Below are positions 53,114-61,196 of a stretch of DNA of 64,000 bases, piece after piece. The stretch's first letter is position 1; every line of letters begins with the position of its first letter. The stretch spans positions 84,365-148,364 of the forward strand of contig NZ_KB906267.1 in assembly GCF_000381265.1 (NCBI RefSeq). The letters run 5' to 3'. This DNA is from Curvibacter lanceolatus ATCC 14669 (GTDB lineage Bacteria > Pseudomonadota > Gammaproteobacteria > Burkholderiales > Burkholderiaceae_C). The position numbers and the translations under genes are program-made. The notes under the pieces are model-generated. The model was not told where the DNA came from. It did no database searches and was given only the letters and a program-made list of their open reading frames with translations.

Positions 53114-53953
53114 TTACTGCAGGAAGGCCGGCTTCGCGTAGCCGGCGAAACGGCTGTCCACCACGGCCTTGAACTCCTTCGAACGGTAAGCCTCGGCGAT
53201 GTCGCGCGCCCAAGGTGTGTCTTGATCGGCGCGCTTCACGGCCACCACATTCAGGTAGTGGTCGGGGGTCTTTTCCAGGGCCACGGCTTCGGTCAGCTTA
53301 AGGCCCGAGGAGATGGCAAAGTTGCCGTTGACGATGGCGTACTCGGCATCGCCCAGCGAGCGCGGCAGCTGGGCGGCCTCCAGCGGGATCAGCTTGAGCT
53401 TCAAGGGGTTGGCCTCCAGGTCTTTTTCGCTGGCGCGCAGCGGGTCGATGCCCGCCTTGAGCTTGACCAGGTGGTTCTGCTCCAGCAGCACCAGGGCACG
53501 GGCCAGGTTGCTCGGGTCGTTGGGCAGGGTCACGCGGTCACCCTCACGGGCTTCGGCCAGGGTCTTGCGGCGGGTGGAGTACACGCCCAGCGGGGCGATG
53601 GGGCCCTGCACCAGTTCGACCAGATCCAGCTTCTGATCCGCCGCAAACTTGCGCAGGTACACGCGGTGCTGGAAGAAGTTGGCATCGAGCGAACCCTGGG
53701 CCAGGGCCAGGTTGGGCTGCACGTAGTCGTTGAACTCGACCAGCTTGACCTGGTAGCCCTTCTTTTCGAGCAGCGGCACGATGCCGGCCTTGAGCTGGTC
53801 GATGTTGGAGCCGGCGGTGCCGCCGATCACCAGCTCTTTCTTGCTGGCGCTCTGGGCCAGCGCGGCGCCCGGGCCCAGCAAGGCCAGGGCGGTGGTGGCG
53901 GCCAGGGCCGACAGCCAGGCACGGCGGGGAAGAAGGCGTTGGAATGCGGTCAT
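53114..53953 (-). CDS. metQ: Methionine ABC transporter substrate-binding protein (NlpA family)
   Basis: 279 residues. The signal peptide (about 1-33, AWLSALAATTALALLGPGAA) ends with ALAQ and has no lipobox Cys, so the protein looks periplasmic, unlike lipoprotein MetQ of E. coli. The mature part has the NlpA/MetQ features GTAGSNIDQLKAG, VEFNDYVQPNLALAQGSLDANFFQHRVYL, LPNDPSNLARALVLLEQ and YAIVNGNFAISSGL. It binds methionine or a related sulfur compound and delivers it to MetNI, encoded directly upstream (30 nt). A second, paralogous gene lies at 55.7 kb. Confidence 0.92.
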   Translation of the reverse strand: MTAFQRLLPRRAWLSALAATTALALLGPGAALAQSASKKELVIGGTAGSNIDQLKAGIVPLLEKKGYQVKLVEFNDYVQPNLALAQGSLDANFFQHRVYLRKFAADQKLDLVELVQGPIAPLGVYSTRRKTLAEAREGDRVTLPNDPSNLARALVLLEQNHLVKLKAGIDPLRASEKDLEANPLKLKLIPLEAAQLPRSLGDAEYAIVNGNFAISSGLKLTEAVALEKTPDHYLNVVAVKRADQDTPWARDIAEAYRSKEFKAVVDSRFAGYAKPAFLQ

Positions 53954-53983
53954 GGGAATGCTTTCAAAAATGGGGGAAAGGTC

Positions 53984-54646
53984 TCAGCGCTTGTCGAGGC
54001 GGCGCGCCACGGTGTTGCCGGTGAACTGCACGGCCTGCACCAGCAGCACCAGCAGGGCCACGGTGAGCACCATCACATCGGTCTGGAAGCGGTAGTAGCC
54101 GTAGCGGATGGCCAGGTCGCCAATGCCGCCGCCGCCCACCACACCGGCAATCGCCGAGTACGACAGAAAGCTCACGGCCAGCACGGTCAGGGCCAGCACC
54201 AGGCCCGAACGGGCCTCGACCAGCAGCACACGCCAGACGATCTGCAGCTCACTGGCGCCCATGGCGTGGGCCGCCTCGATCACCCCGCGCGGCACATCGC
54301 GCAGGCACTGGTCCACCAGGCGGGCCAGGTAGGGGATGGCGGCAAACGACAGCGGCACGGCCGCCGCCAGCGGCCCGATCGAGGTGCCGACGATGGAGCG
54401 CGTGAACGGCACCAGGGCCACCAGCAAGATGATGAAGGGGAAGGAGCGCACGGTGTTGACCAGCCAGTTCAGCACCAGAAAGGCCGGCTTGTTGTCCAGC
54501 GACTGGCCCGGCCCCAGCAGAAACAGCAGCACCCCCAGCGGGCCGCCGATCAGCACAGCGGCCGACAGGCCGATGGCCAGCATCAGAAAGGTCTGGGCGG
54601 TGGCCACCCACAGCTCGGGCAGGATGGCGGCGATGTTCTCAGGCAT
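53984..54646 (-). CDS. metI: Methionine ABC transporter permease
   Basis: 220 residues with about five membrane helices. MetI-type motifs: ATAQTFLMLAIGLSAAVLIG, VNTVRSFPFIILLVALVPFT, the EAA loop VIEAAHAMGASELQIVWRVL and AVSFLSYSAIAGVVGGGGIG. It is the membrane channel for MetN. Its start overlaps the metN stop by 8 bp (54639-54646). Confidence 0.95.
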   Translation of the reverse strand: MPENIAAILPELWVATAQTFLMLAIGLSAAVLIGGPLGVLLFLLGPGQSLDNKPAFLVLNWLVNTVRSFPFIILLVALVPFTRSIVGTSIGPLAAAVPLSFAAIPYLARLVDQCLRDVPRGVIEAAHAMGASELQIVWRVLLVEARSGLVLALTVLAVSFLSYSAIAGVVGGGGIGDLAIRYGYYRFQTDVMVLTVALLVLLVQAVQFTGNTVARRLDKR

Positions 54647-55514
54647 AGGCCAACTCCTTGGCGTGGACAGAATTCAGGGAAGCGCGGGAGGCATCACGGG
54701 AGGTGTCTCGTGCCGCATCGCGGGCCGGGCGGCTGCGCACCAGCTCGGCCAGTTCGCGGCCCAGCACGGTCTGGCGTTCCACGCCCAGCTCGTCCACCGC
54801 AAACTGCTCCACCAGGCGGCCCTGCTCCAGGATGGCGACATGGCGGCACAACAGCTCGACCACCGACAGCTCATGGGTGACGATGACGATGGTCACACCC
54901 ACCTTCTGGTTGATGTCACGCAGGGTCTCCAGCAGCGAGCGGGTGGTCTCGCTGTCGAGCGCCGAGGTGGGCTCGTCGCACAGCAGCACCTGGGGGCGCG
55001 GCGCCAGGGCGCGGGCAATCGCCACACGCTGCTTCTGGCCGCCCGAGAGCTGGGCCGGGTAGCTTTGCGCCTTTTCGGGCAGGCCCACCAGGGCCAGGCA
55101 TTCGTGCACACGCTCGGCGATCTCTGCACGGCTGTGGCGACCGTGGATCTTCAGCGCAAAGGCCACGTTGTCGAACACGGTGGCGTTCTGCAGCAGGTTG
55201 AACTGCTGAAAAATCATGCCGATGTTCTGGCGCGTGTCGCGCAGCTCGCTGCGCGTCAGTGCGGTCAGGTCGCGCCCGGCCACCAACACGCGGCCGCCAT
55301 CGGGCTTTTCGAGCAGGTTGATCAGGCGCAGCAGGGTGGATTTGCCAGCGCCGCTCTTGCCGATCAGGCCGAACACGTCGCCAGCCTGGATGCTCAGCGA
55401 CACCTCGCGCACCGCATCGAAGGCGGCGCCGCCGGGCAGGGCAAATGATTTGCGCACCGCCTCCAGCCGGATCACGGGGGCCGCCTCGGCGGCCGGAGAA
55501 GTTAAACCAGTCAT
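54639..55514 (-). CDS. metN: Methionine ABC transporter ATPase
   Basis: 291 residues. Walker A GLIGKSGAGKSTLLRLI, Q-loop MIFQQFNLL, signature LSGGQKQRVAIARAL and Walker B VLLCDEPTSALD, which continues SETTRSLLETLRDIN as in MetN. The C-terminal ligand-sensing ACT-like (NIL) domain of E. coli MetN (343 residues) is missing: after about 255 residues there is only an Arg/Ser/Asp-rich tail. Feedback inhibition by methionine may therefore be absent (inference). The ATG at 55514 is well placed; longer upstream frames are not conserved. First gene of metN-metI-metQ-mtnD. Confidence 0.93.
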   Translation of the reverse strand: MTGLTSPAAEAAPVIRLEAVRKSFALPGGAAFDAVREVSLSIQAGDVFGLIGKSGAGKSTLLRLINLLEKPDGGRVLVAGRDLTALTRSELRDTRQNIGMIFQQFNLLQNATVFDNVAFALKIHGRHSRAEIAERVHECLALVGLPEKAQSYPAQLSGGQKQRVAIARALAPRPQVLLCDEPTSALDSETTRSLLETLRDINQKVGVTIVIVTHELSVVELLCRHVAILEQGRLVEQFAVDELGVERQTVLGRELAELVRSRPARDAARDTSRDASRASLNSVHAKELAYA

Positions 55515-55588
55515 GGGTTGGGGGGTGATGAAGAAAGGCCGCAGTATCTGCAAGCCCCCGCCGAAGCGGAACGAATGAAACAGCCGAC

Positions 55589-55611
55589 GCTTATCCGGTT
55601 TGCGCATAAGC
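55589..55611. promoter_or_regulatory. Inverted repeat GCTTAT-N11-ATAAGC in metN/metQ2 divergent region
   Basis: A perfect 6+6 inverted repeat lies in the 230-bp divergent region, with another ATAAGC half-site at 55644-55649. TTAT/ATAA half-sites are typical of CysB/Cbl-type LysR regulators of sulfur genes, so this is a candidate sulfur-status operator for both operons. Confidence 0.4.
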
Positions 55612-55664
55612 CGGCCCAGCGGCCATCGCGTCGCGCCCACCCGATAAGCACATGCGAATTGCTT

Positions 55665-55685
55665 CCTTGGCAGCACGCGCCAAGG
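55665..55685 (+). promoter_or_regulatory. Inverted repeat CCTTGGC-N7-GCCAAGG upstream of second metQ
   Basis: A perfect 7-bp inverted repeat with a 7-nt loop ends 59 nt before the metQ2 ATG. If transcribed it forms a hairpin in the leader; otherwise it may be an operator. No riboswitch fold is recognised around it. Confidence 0.35.
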
Positions 55686-55744
55686 CTTGCACAGTGGGCC
55701 GCCTGTCTGAACTGAAAAGGCGGCCCGCGCCGCCCGCATTTGCC

Positions 55745-56587
55745 ATGTCCCTGTTTTCTGCACGCCCCACCCGTCGCCACGTCACCCGTCGCCACCTCGC
55801 CCTGGGCCTGAGCGCCCTGGCCCTGTCGCTGGCCGCGCTGAGCCCTGCCCTGGCCCAGGACAAGAAGACCCTCAAGGTGGGCATCTCGGTCGGCCACGCC
55901 GAAGAGATCTTTGCCGTGGTCAAGAAGGTGGCGGCCCGCGACGGCCTGAACATCGAAGTGATCACCTTCAACGACTACCAGCTGCCCAATGCGGCCCTGG
56001 CCGCCGGCGACCTGGACGCCAACGCCTTCCAGCACAAGCCCTTTCTCGACAACCAGATCAAGGCCCGCGGCTTTGACCTGGTGCCGGTGGGCCTGACCAT
56101 CACCGCGCCGCTGGGCTTTTACTCGCGCAAGATCAAGTCCATCGCCGACCTGCCCGAGGGCGCTTCGGTGGGCATCCAGAACGACCCGAGCAACGGCAAC
56201 CGGGCGCTGCTGCTGCTGCAGTCGGCCGGCCTGATCACCCTGAAGCCCGAAGCCGTGAAGAACAACAATGCCACCCCGCTGGACGTGGTGAGCAACCCGC
56301 GCAAGCTCAAGCTGGTGGCGCTGGACGCCGCCCAGCTGCCGCGCTCGCTGGACGACCTGGTGATCGCCTCGATCAACAACGACTACGCCTCGCAAGCCGG
56401 CCTCTCGCTGCAGCGCGACGCCGTGATCAAGGAGGCCCCCCAGGGCCCCTACGCCAACCTGATCGCCGTGCGCCGTGCCGATCAGAACCAGCCCTGGGTG
56501 AAGCGCCTGGTCGCGGCCTACCAGTCGCCCGAAGTGAAGCAGTTCATTGAAAGCAAGTTCAACGGCGCCCTGGTGCCGGCCTTCTGA
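55745..56587 (+). CDS. Second NlpA/MetQ-family substrate-binding protein
   Basis: 280 residues. The signal peptide (about 1-37; HLALGLSALALSLAALSPAL) has no lipobox Cys. The mature part is MetQ-like: KTLKVGISVGHAEEIFAVVK, ITFNDYQLPNAALAAGDLDAN, IQNDPSNGNRALLLLQSAGL and DAAQLPRSLDDLVIASINN. It is a paralogue of the metQ at 53.1 kb but diverged, suggesting a different ligand. It is divergent from metNI and followed within 10 nt by a DszC/SfnB-like flavoprotein, so the ligand may be an organosulfur compound oxidised by that enzyme. It has no permease of its own and could use MetNI. Confidence 0.9.
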   Translation: MSLFSARPTRRHVTRRHLALGLSALALSLAALSPALAQDKKTLKVGISVGHAEEIFAVVKKVAARDGLNIEVITFNDYQLPNAALAAGDLDANAFQHKPFLDNQIKARGFDLVPVGLTITAPLGFYSRKIKSIADLPEGASVGIQNDPSNGNRALLLLQSAGLITLKPEAVKNNNATPLDVVSNPRKLKLVALDAAQLPRSLDDLVIASINNDYASQAGLSLQRDAVIKEAPQGPYANLIAVRRADQNQPWVKRLVAAYQSPEVKQFIESKFNGALVPAF

Positions 56588-56597
56588 AGGATGTCCC

Positions 56598-57842
56598 ATG
56601 AGTACCGCCACCGCTGATCACAACGACACCCAGGTCAACCCCCACCCTGCCCCGCTGGGCCACGCCCTGCCCCCAGCAGCCGATGCCGCCATCCTGCATG
56701 CCCGCGCCCAGGCCCTGCTGCCCGAGATCGCGGCCGGTGCCGCCGAACGCGAGCGCAAGCGCGAGCTGCCCTATGCCCTGGTGCGCCGCATCGCCGAGGC
56801 CGGCTTGCTGACCTGGCGCATCCCCAAGGCCCAGGGCGGCCCAGGCGCCTCGGTGCACGATGTGATCCGCTTTGTGATCGACCTGGCGGCGGCAGACTCG
56901 AACGTGGCCCAGGCCCTGCGGCCCAATTTCGGCACCGTCGACAGCCTGCTATACGGGGGCACCGAGGCCGAACAGCGGCGCTGGTTCCCACGCCTGCTGG
57001 CCGGCGAGATCTTCGGCAATGCCGGGCTGGAGCGCGGGGGCGCCCATGGCGCCAACACCGCCCAGTTGCGCCGCGAAGGCGAGCACTACCGCATCAGCGG
57101 CAGCAAGTACTACAGCACCGGCGCCCTGTATGCCGACTGGATCGGTTCGTTGGCCCTCAATGAGGAAGGCCGCGAGGTCGCCTTCACCGTGCCACGGCAC
57201 CGCCCGGGGCTGGAGCTGGTGGACGATTTCGACACCACCGGCCAGCGCCTGACGGCCAGCGGCAGCACGCACTTTCAAAACGTGCTGGTGCGGGCCGAAG
57301 AGGTGCGGGTGAACTCCTTCCCGCGTGACCGCCGCAGCCCGATTGCACCGCTGTTCCAGCTCTTCCTGGCCGCGGTGCAGGCCGGCATTGCGCGCAACGC
57401 CCTGAACGACGCCGTGGCCTTTGCCCGCCACAAGGCACGCCCCATCCGCCACAGCACGGCCACCCGTTCGGTGGACGACCCCTATGTGCAAGAAACCGTG
57501 GGCCAGATCGCCGCCCAGGCCTATGCCGCCGAGGCCACCGTGCTGCGCGCCGCCGATGCGATTGACGCGGCCTGGGCCGACCAGCTCAGCAACAGCGCCC
57601 TGACCCAGGCCTCGATCGAAGTCGCCCAGGCCCAGTACTTTGCGGCCGATGCGGCCCTGAAGGCCTCCGAACTGGCCTTTGACGTGGGCGGCGCCTCAGC
57701 CACCGACCGCAACGTCAACCTCGACCGCCACTGGCGCAACGCCCGCACCGTGGCCAACCACAACCCGCGCCAGTGGAAGGCCGCCGCCAGCGGGGCCTGG
57801 CACCTGAGTGGGACGGCACCGCCGACCACTGGGTTGTTCTGA
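56598..57842 (+). CDS. SfnB/DszC-like flavin-dependent oxidoreductase (acyl-CoA dehydrogenase fold)
   Basis: 414 residues with the acyl-CoA dehydrogenase fold. The helical N-domain has LPYALVRRIAEAGLLTWRIP and GGPGASVHDVIRFV; the middle beta domain has LERGGAHGANTAQLRR and ISGSKYYSTGALYADWIG. The C-terminal helices end FDVGGASATDRNVNLDRHWRNARTVANHNP-like, as in DszC and SfnB sulfur-acquisition proteins. The catalytic Glu of acyl-CoA dehydrogenases is not evident. Such enzymes use reduced flavin and O2 to oxygenate sulfur compounds. AAGGA lies 9 nt upstream of the ATG at 56598. It forms an operon with the second metQ. Confidence 0.88.
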   Translation: MSTATADHNDTQVNPHPAPLGHALPPAADAAILHARAQALLPEIAAGAAERERKRELPYALVRRIAEAGLLTWRIPKAQGGPGASVHDVIRFVIDLAAADSNVAQALRPNFGTVDSLLYGGTEAEQRRWFPRLLAGEIFGNAGLERGGAHGANTAQLRREGEHYRISGSKYYSTGALYADWIGSLALNEEGREVAFTVPRHRPGLELVDDFDTTGQRLTASGSTHFQNVLVRAEEVRVNSFPRDRRSPIAPLFQLFLAAVQAGIARNALNDAVAFARHKARPIRHSTATRSVDDPYVQETVGQIAAQAYAAEATVLRAADAIDAAWADQLSNSALTQASIEVAQAQYFAADAALKASELAFDVGGASATDRNVNLDRHWRNARTVANHNPRQWKAAASGAWHLSGTAPPTTGLF

Positions 57843-57858
57843 GTCACCGTTGCGGACT

Positions 57859-57878
57859 TGCAGCCCGGTCGGGCTGCA
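57859..57878. other. Hairpin downstream of the SfnB-like gene
   Basis: TGCAGCCC (57859-57866) and GGGCTGCA (57871-57878) pair around a 4-nt loop, 17 nt after the stop. It has no T tract and precedes a stronger terminator hairpin. Confidence 0.5.
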
Positions 57879-57890
57879 GCCTCGCACCCC

Positions 57891-57922
57891 AAGGCCATGG
57901 CCCCGAAAGGGCCATGGCCTTT
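57891..57922. terminator. Bidirectional terminator, SfnB-like gene / binding protein
   Basis: A 13-bp perfect stem (AAGGCCATGGCCC at 57891-57903, GGGCCATGGCCTT at 57909-57921) with a cgaaa loop lies between convergent genes. The T tract is short (TTT), so it is a moderate terminator for either direction. Confidence 0.75.
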
Positions 57923-57936
57923 GTCATTGGGGGCGT

Positions 57937-59607
57937 TTACTTGCCCGCGGCCGGCTGCAGCCAGGCATCGGCATACGAGGCAAACAGGCCGTCGCCCTGC
58001 GCCACGGTCTTGTGAAAGCGCGCGGTGGAGACGGTGACCCAGGTCTGCTCGATCAGGTCCAGCACGGGCAGGTCTTCTTGCACGATCTGTTGCCACTGGG
58101 TGATCAAGGCCTTGCGCCGGGTCGGGTTGGCCTCGTCGGCGGCGGCTTCCATGATCTTGTCCAGCGCGGGGTTGGAGTAGCCCGAGCCATTGGTCCAGGG
58201 GGCGCCCTTGATGATGTTGCGGGTCCAGAACAGGCGCTGCACGCCCAGGGTGGGGTCGGGCAGGCGGTGCAGGCTGGAGATCATCAGGTCGTAGTCCTGG
58301 TCGGTGAACACGCGTTTGAGGTAGCTCACCGTGTCGCCGCCGCGCAGCACCACATCCACCCCGACGCGCCCGAGGGATTGCCGGATGAACTCGGCCTCAC
58401 GCGACGCGGTGCCGCCACCACCGTCGTAGTCCAGCGTGACCTTCAGGCGCTTGCCATCGGGCCCCTTGCGAAAGCCCGCCTCGTCGAGCAGGGCCTCGGC
58501 CTTCTTGAGGTCATAGGGGTATTGGCGGGTGTCGGGCGAGTAATAGTTGACCACCGACGAGGGCACGGGGCCGGTGGCCGGCTTGCCATAGCCCCAGAAC
58601 ACCACCTTGAGCAGCGCGTTCTTGTCGATCGCATGGGCAAAGGCCTGGCGCACCCGCTTGTCGCTCAGGTAGGGGCGGCGCACGTTGAACTGGGTCAGGA
58701 AGATGGTCGACAGGTAGCGGCCATCATCGAGATTGATGGTCCATTTGGCCGGGTCGCTGAAGCGCTCGAGGTTGGACAGCGGGATGCTGGAGCCCAGGGC
58801 CACGTCGATCTCGCCCACCTCCAGGGCCACAGCGCGGGCCGCTGCGTCGGGGATGAACTTGAACACGATGCCCTGCAGGTAGGGCTGGCCCTTTTGCCAG
58901 TAGTGGGGGTTGCGCTCCAGCCGCACGTGGCTGCCCTTGACCCATTCCTTGAACACAAAGGGACCCGTGCCCACGGGCGCCAGGTTGGCCGGGTTGTTCT
59001 GCACGTCGGTGCCGGCATACAGGTGCTTGGGCAGGATCTGGGCACCGTAGCTGTTGATGTAGTTCAGCAGGTAGGGGGCCGGCGAGGACAGGTGGATCAC
59101 CACGGTGGATTTGTCGGGGGTGTCGACCTTCTCGACGTTGGCAAAGGCAGCACGGCCGAAGGGGTGCAGCTTCTTCCAGACGTTGAGCAGGGTGTATTCG
59201 ACGTCGGCCGAGGTGAAATCCTTGCCGTCATGCCATTTCACGTTCTCGCGCAGCTTGAAGCGCAGGGTCAGGCCGTCTTCCGATAGCTGCCACGAGGTGG
59301 CCAGCGCCGGCACGGGCTGCAGGTTCAGGTCAAAGCTGACCAGGCCTTCGAGCACCTTGCTGGAGACCTGGCCGATGTTCATGGTGGTGATGAAGGCCGA
59401 GGTCAGCAGCGTGGGCTCGGGCGACACAGCCACGTTGAGCACGCCGCCGCTGACCGGGGTCAGCTCGGCGGCTTTGGCCCCGCTCGCGGGCTTGGCGCTT
59501 TGGGCCAGGACGGGCCCCTGGGCGACGCCCATCAAGGCAAGGGAGGTGGCCAGGGGCACGGCCAGGCGGCTCAAGGCGCCGCGGGCAAGAAGGGTTCTGC
59601 GCTTCAT
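57937..59607 (-). CDS. ABC transporter substrate-binding protein, family 5 (orphan)
   Basis: 556 residues. The signal peptide (about 1-36, with Arg-Arg in MKRRTLLARGAL and ALAQ-like VLAQ cleavage) is followed by a Thr/Pro linker and a family-5 binding domain: [52 protein letters not shown] and RRPYLSDKRVRQAFAHAIDK. It is a clear paralogue of the binding protein at 42.0-43.6 kb. No permease or ATPase genes are adjacent, so it probably uses the peptide-type transporter at 37.9-41.7 kb. It follows a DszA/NtaA-like monooxygenase gene by 107 bp on the same strand, pointing to an organosulfur ligand. Confidence 0.93.
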   Translation of the reverse strand: MKRRTLLARGALSRLAVPLATSLALMGVAQGPVLAQSAKPASGAKAAELTPVSGGVLNVAVSPEPTLLTSAFITTMNIGQVSSKVLEGLVSFDLNLQPVPALATSWQLSEDGLTLRFKLRENVKWHDGKDFTSADVEYTLLNVWKKLHPFGRAAFANVEKVDTPDKSTVVIHLSSPAPYLLNYINSYGAQILPKHLYAGTDVQNNPANLAPVGTGPFVFKEWVKGSHVRLERNPHYWQKGQPYLQGIVFKFIPDAAARAVALEVGEIDVALGSSIPLSNLERFSDPAKWTINLDDGRYLSTIFLTQFNVRRPYLSDKRVRQAFAHAIDKNALLKVVFWGYGKPATGPVPSSVVNYYSPDTRQYPYDLKKAEALLDEAGFRKGPDGKRLKVTLDYDGGGGTASREAEFIRQSLGRVGVDVVLRGGDTVSYLKRVFTDQDYDLMISSLHRLPDPTLGVQRLFWTRNIIKGAPWTNGSGYSNPALDKIMEAAADEANPTRRKALITQWQQIVQEDLPVLDLIEQTWVTVSTARFHKTVAQGDGLFASYADAWLQPAAGK

Positions 59608-59714
59608 GTTGTAGGGAGGGGTGGGTTGAGAAAACGTGACAAAGCCAACAGCGGGGCCCCAAGGCTCCGCTGCGGTCAAAAAATGCAGGGGGCAAGGCCC
59701 CGCCGCTCGGGGTC

Positions 59715-61070
59715 TCAGGCGGCCTGCAGGCGCGGGCGGCGCTCCACCGCCGGCCGGGCCAGGCCCAGGTGCTCGCGCAGGGTGCTGCCTTCGTAGGCGT
59801 GACGGAAGATGCCGCGCTGGCGCAGCAGCGGCACCACACCATCGACAAAGTCCTGCAGGCCGCCGGGCAGCACATCGGGCATCAGGTTGAAACCGTCGGC
59901 GGCCCCGGCGCGGAACCAATGCTCGATGTCGTCGGCGATCTGCTCGGGTGTACCCACGATCACGCGGTGGCCACCGCCGCCGGCCAGGGCCCGGATCAGC
60001 TCGCGCACCGTGTAGTTGTGGCGGGTGGCCAGGGCACGCACAAAGTTGAAGAAGGTGTGGTTGCCGTTGCCGCCACCGGGCAGGGGCAGGTTCTCGGGCA
60101 GGCGCTCATCGAGCTTCAGGCGGTCGGCGCTGATGCCCAGGGTGCCGGCCAGGCGGTTCAGGCTGTAGCGCCAGGGGATCAGGTCGACCAGTTCGTCGCG
60201 GCGGCGCAGGGCCTCGGCCTCGGTGCTGCCGATGATGGTGGTCAGGCCGGCCAGCACCTTGACGGCGTCGGGGCCGCGGCCCAGGGCCTCGGCCCGGCTC
60301 TTGAGCTCACGCCCGTAGGCCAGCGATTCTTCAAAGGACTGCGAGGCCGAGAACACCGCCTCGGCATGGCGGGCCGCCAGTTCACGCCCATCGGCCGAGC
60401 CGCCGGCCTGCACCAGCACCGGGCGGCCTTGCGGGCTGCGCGGCAGGTTCAGCGCGCCCTGCACCGAGTAGAACTCGCCCTGGTGGTGGATGGGGTGCAC
60501 CTTGTCGGTGTCGACAAAGCGGCCCGAGGCCTTGTCGCCCACAAAGGCGTCGTCGTCCCAGCTGTCCCACAAGGCCTTGACCACCTCGGTGAACTCGCTG
60601 GCCCGGCGGTAGCGCTGGGCGTGCTCGGGCACGGCATCGCGCCCGAAGTTGCGTGCCGAGGGCAGATCGGCCGTGGTGACGATGTTCCAGCCGGCGCGCC
60701 CGCCGCTCACGTGGTCGAGCGTGGCAAAGCGGCGTGCGATGTTGTAGGGCTCGTTGTAGCTGGTGGAGGCGGTGCCGATCACGCCGATGCGACGCGTGGC
60801 CGCGGCCACGCTGGCCAGCAGCACGGTGGGCTCGAGTGCGGTGATGGGGCGGAAATCGATCTGATCGACGATGGCGGCGTTGTCGGCCAGGAAGATGGCG
60901 TCAAACGTGCCCAGCTCGGCCAGCTGGGCCGCCCGGATGTAATGCTGTACATCGATGAAGGCCTTGGGGTCGGCCTCGGCCACGCGCCAGGCCGAGGGCA
61001 GAAAGCCCGAGTGCAAGGCATTGAGGTTGATGTGCAGTTGACGGGGCGGGCGGGCAGCAGGTGCGGTCAT
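59715..61070 (-). CDS. Flavin-dependent monooxygenase, NtaA/SnaA/DszA family
   Basis: 451 residues, the length of NtaA/DszA-type luciferase-like enzymes. Features: LHINLNALHSGFLPSAWRV, FDAIFLADNAAIVDQID, EPTVLLASVAAATRRIGVIG, STSYNEPYNIARRFATLDHV, SGGRAGWNIVTT and RPVLVQAGGSADGRELAARH. Family members use FMNH2 and O2 to open C-S or C-N bonds, as in sulfone monooxygenases and nitrilotriacetate monooxygenase. It needs a flavin reductase, absent here. With the family-5 binding protein downstream and SsuD and SfnB-like genes nearby, sulfur scavenging from a sulfone or sulfonate is the likely role (inference). Confidence 0.92.
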   Translation of the reverse strand: MTAPAARPPRQLHINLNALHSGFLPSAWRVAEADPKAFIDVQHYIRAAQLAELGTFDAIFLADNAAIVDQIDFRPITALEPTVLLASVAAATRRIGVIGTASTSYNEPYNIARRFATLDHVSGGRAGWNIVTTADLPSARNFGRDAVPEHAQRYRRASEFTEVVKALWDSWDDDAFVGDKASGRFVDTDKVHPIHHQGEFYSVQGALNLPRSPQGRPVLVQAGGSADGRELAARHAEAVFSASQSFEESLAYGRELKSRAEALGRGPDAVKVLAGLTTIIGSTEAEALRRRDELVDLIPWRYSLNRLAGTLGISADRLKLDERLPENLPLPGGGNGNHTFFNFVRALATRHNYTVRELIRALAGGGGHRVIVGTPEQIADDIEHWFRAGAADGFNLMPDVLPGGLQDFVDGVVPLLRQRGIFRHAYEGSTLREHLGLARPAVERRPRLQAA

Positions 61071-61196
61071 GGTGGGTTGCTATGCAGGTGGCGGCCAGTG
61101 GCCTAGGCCCTGATTGCACCGGAGGCCCGCCCTCAGGCCAACAAAGCTTTCCGAATTTGCATCCTCAGAAAACGCACCCGCCCTGCCCCGCCGCCG

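Noticed and set aside
59653..59703. GCGGGGCC/GGCCCCGC inverted repeat between the DszA-like and binding-protein genes
   Set aside because: The arms are 8 bp with a 35-nt gap in GC-rich DNA and no T tract, so it is probably chance.
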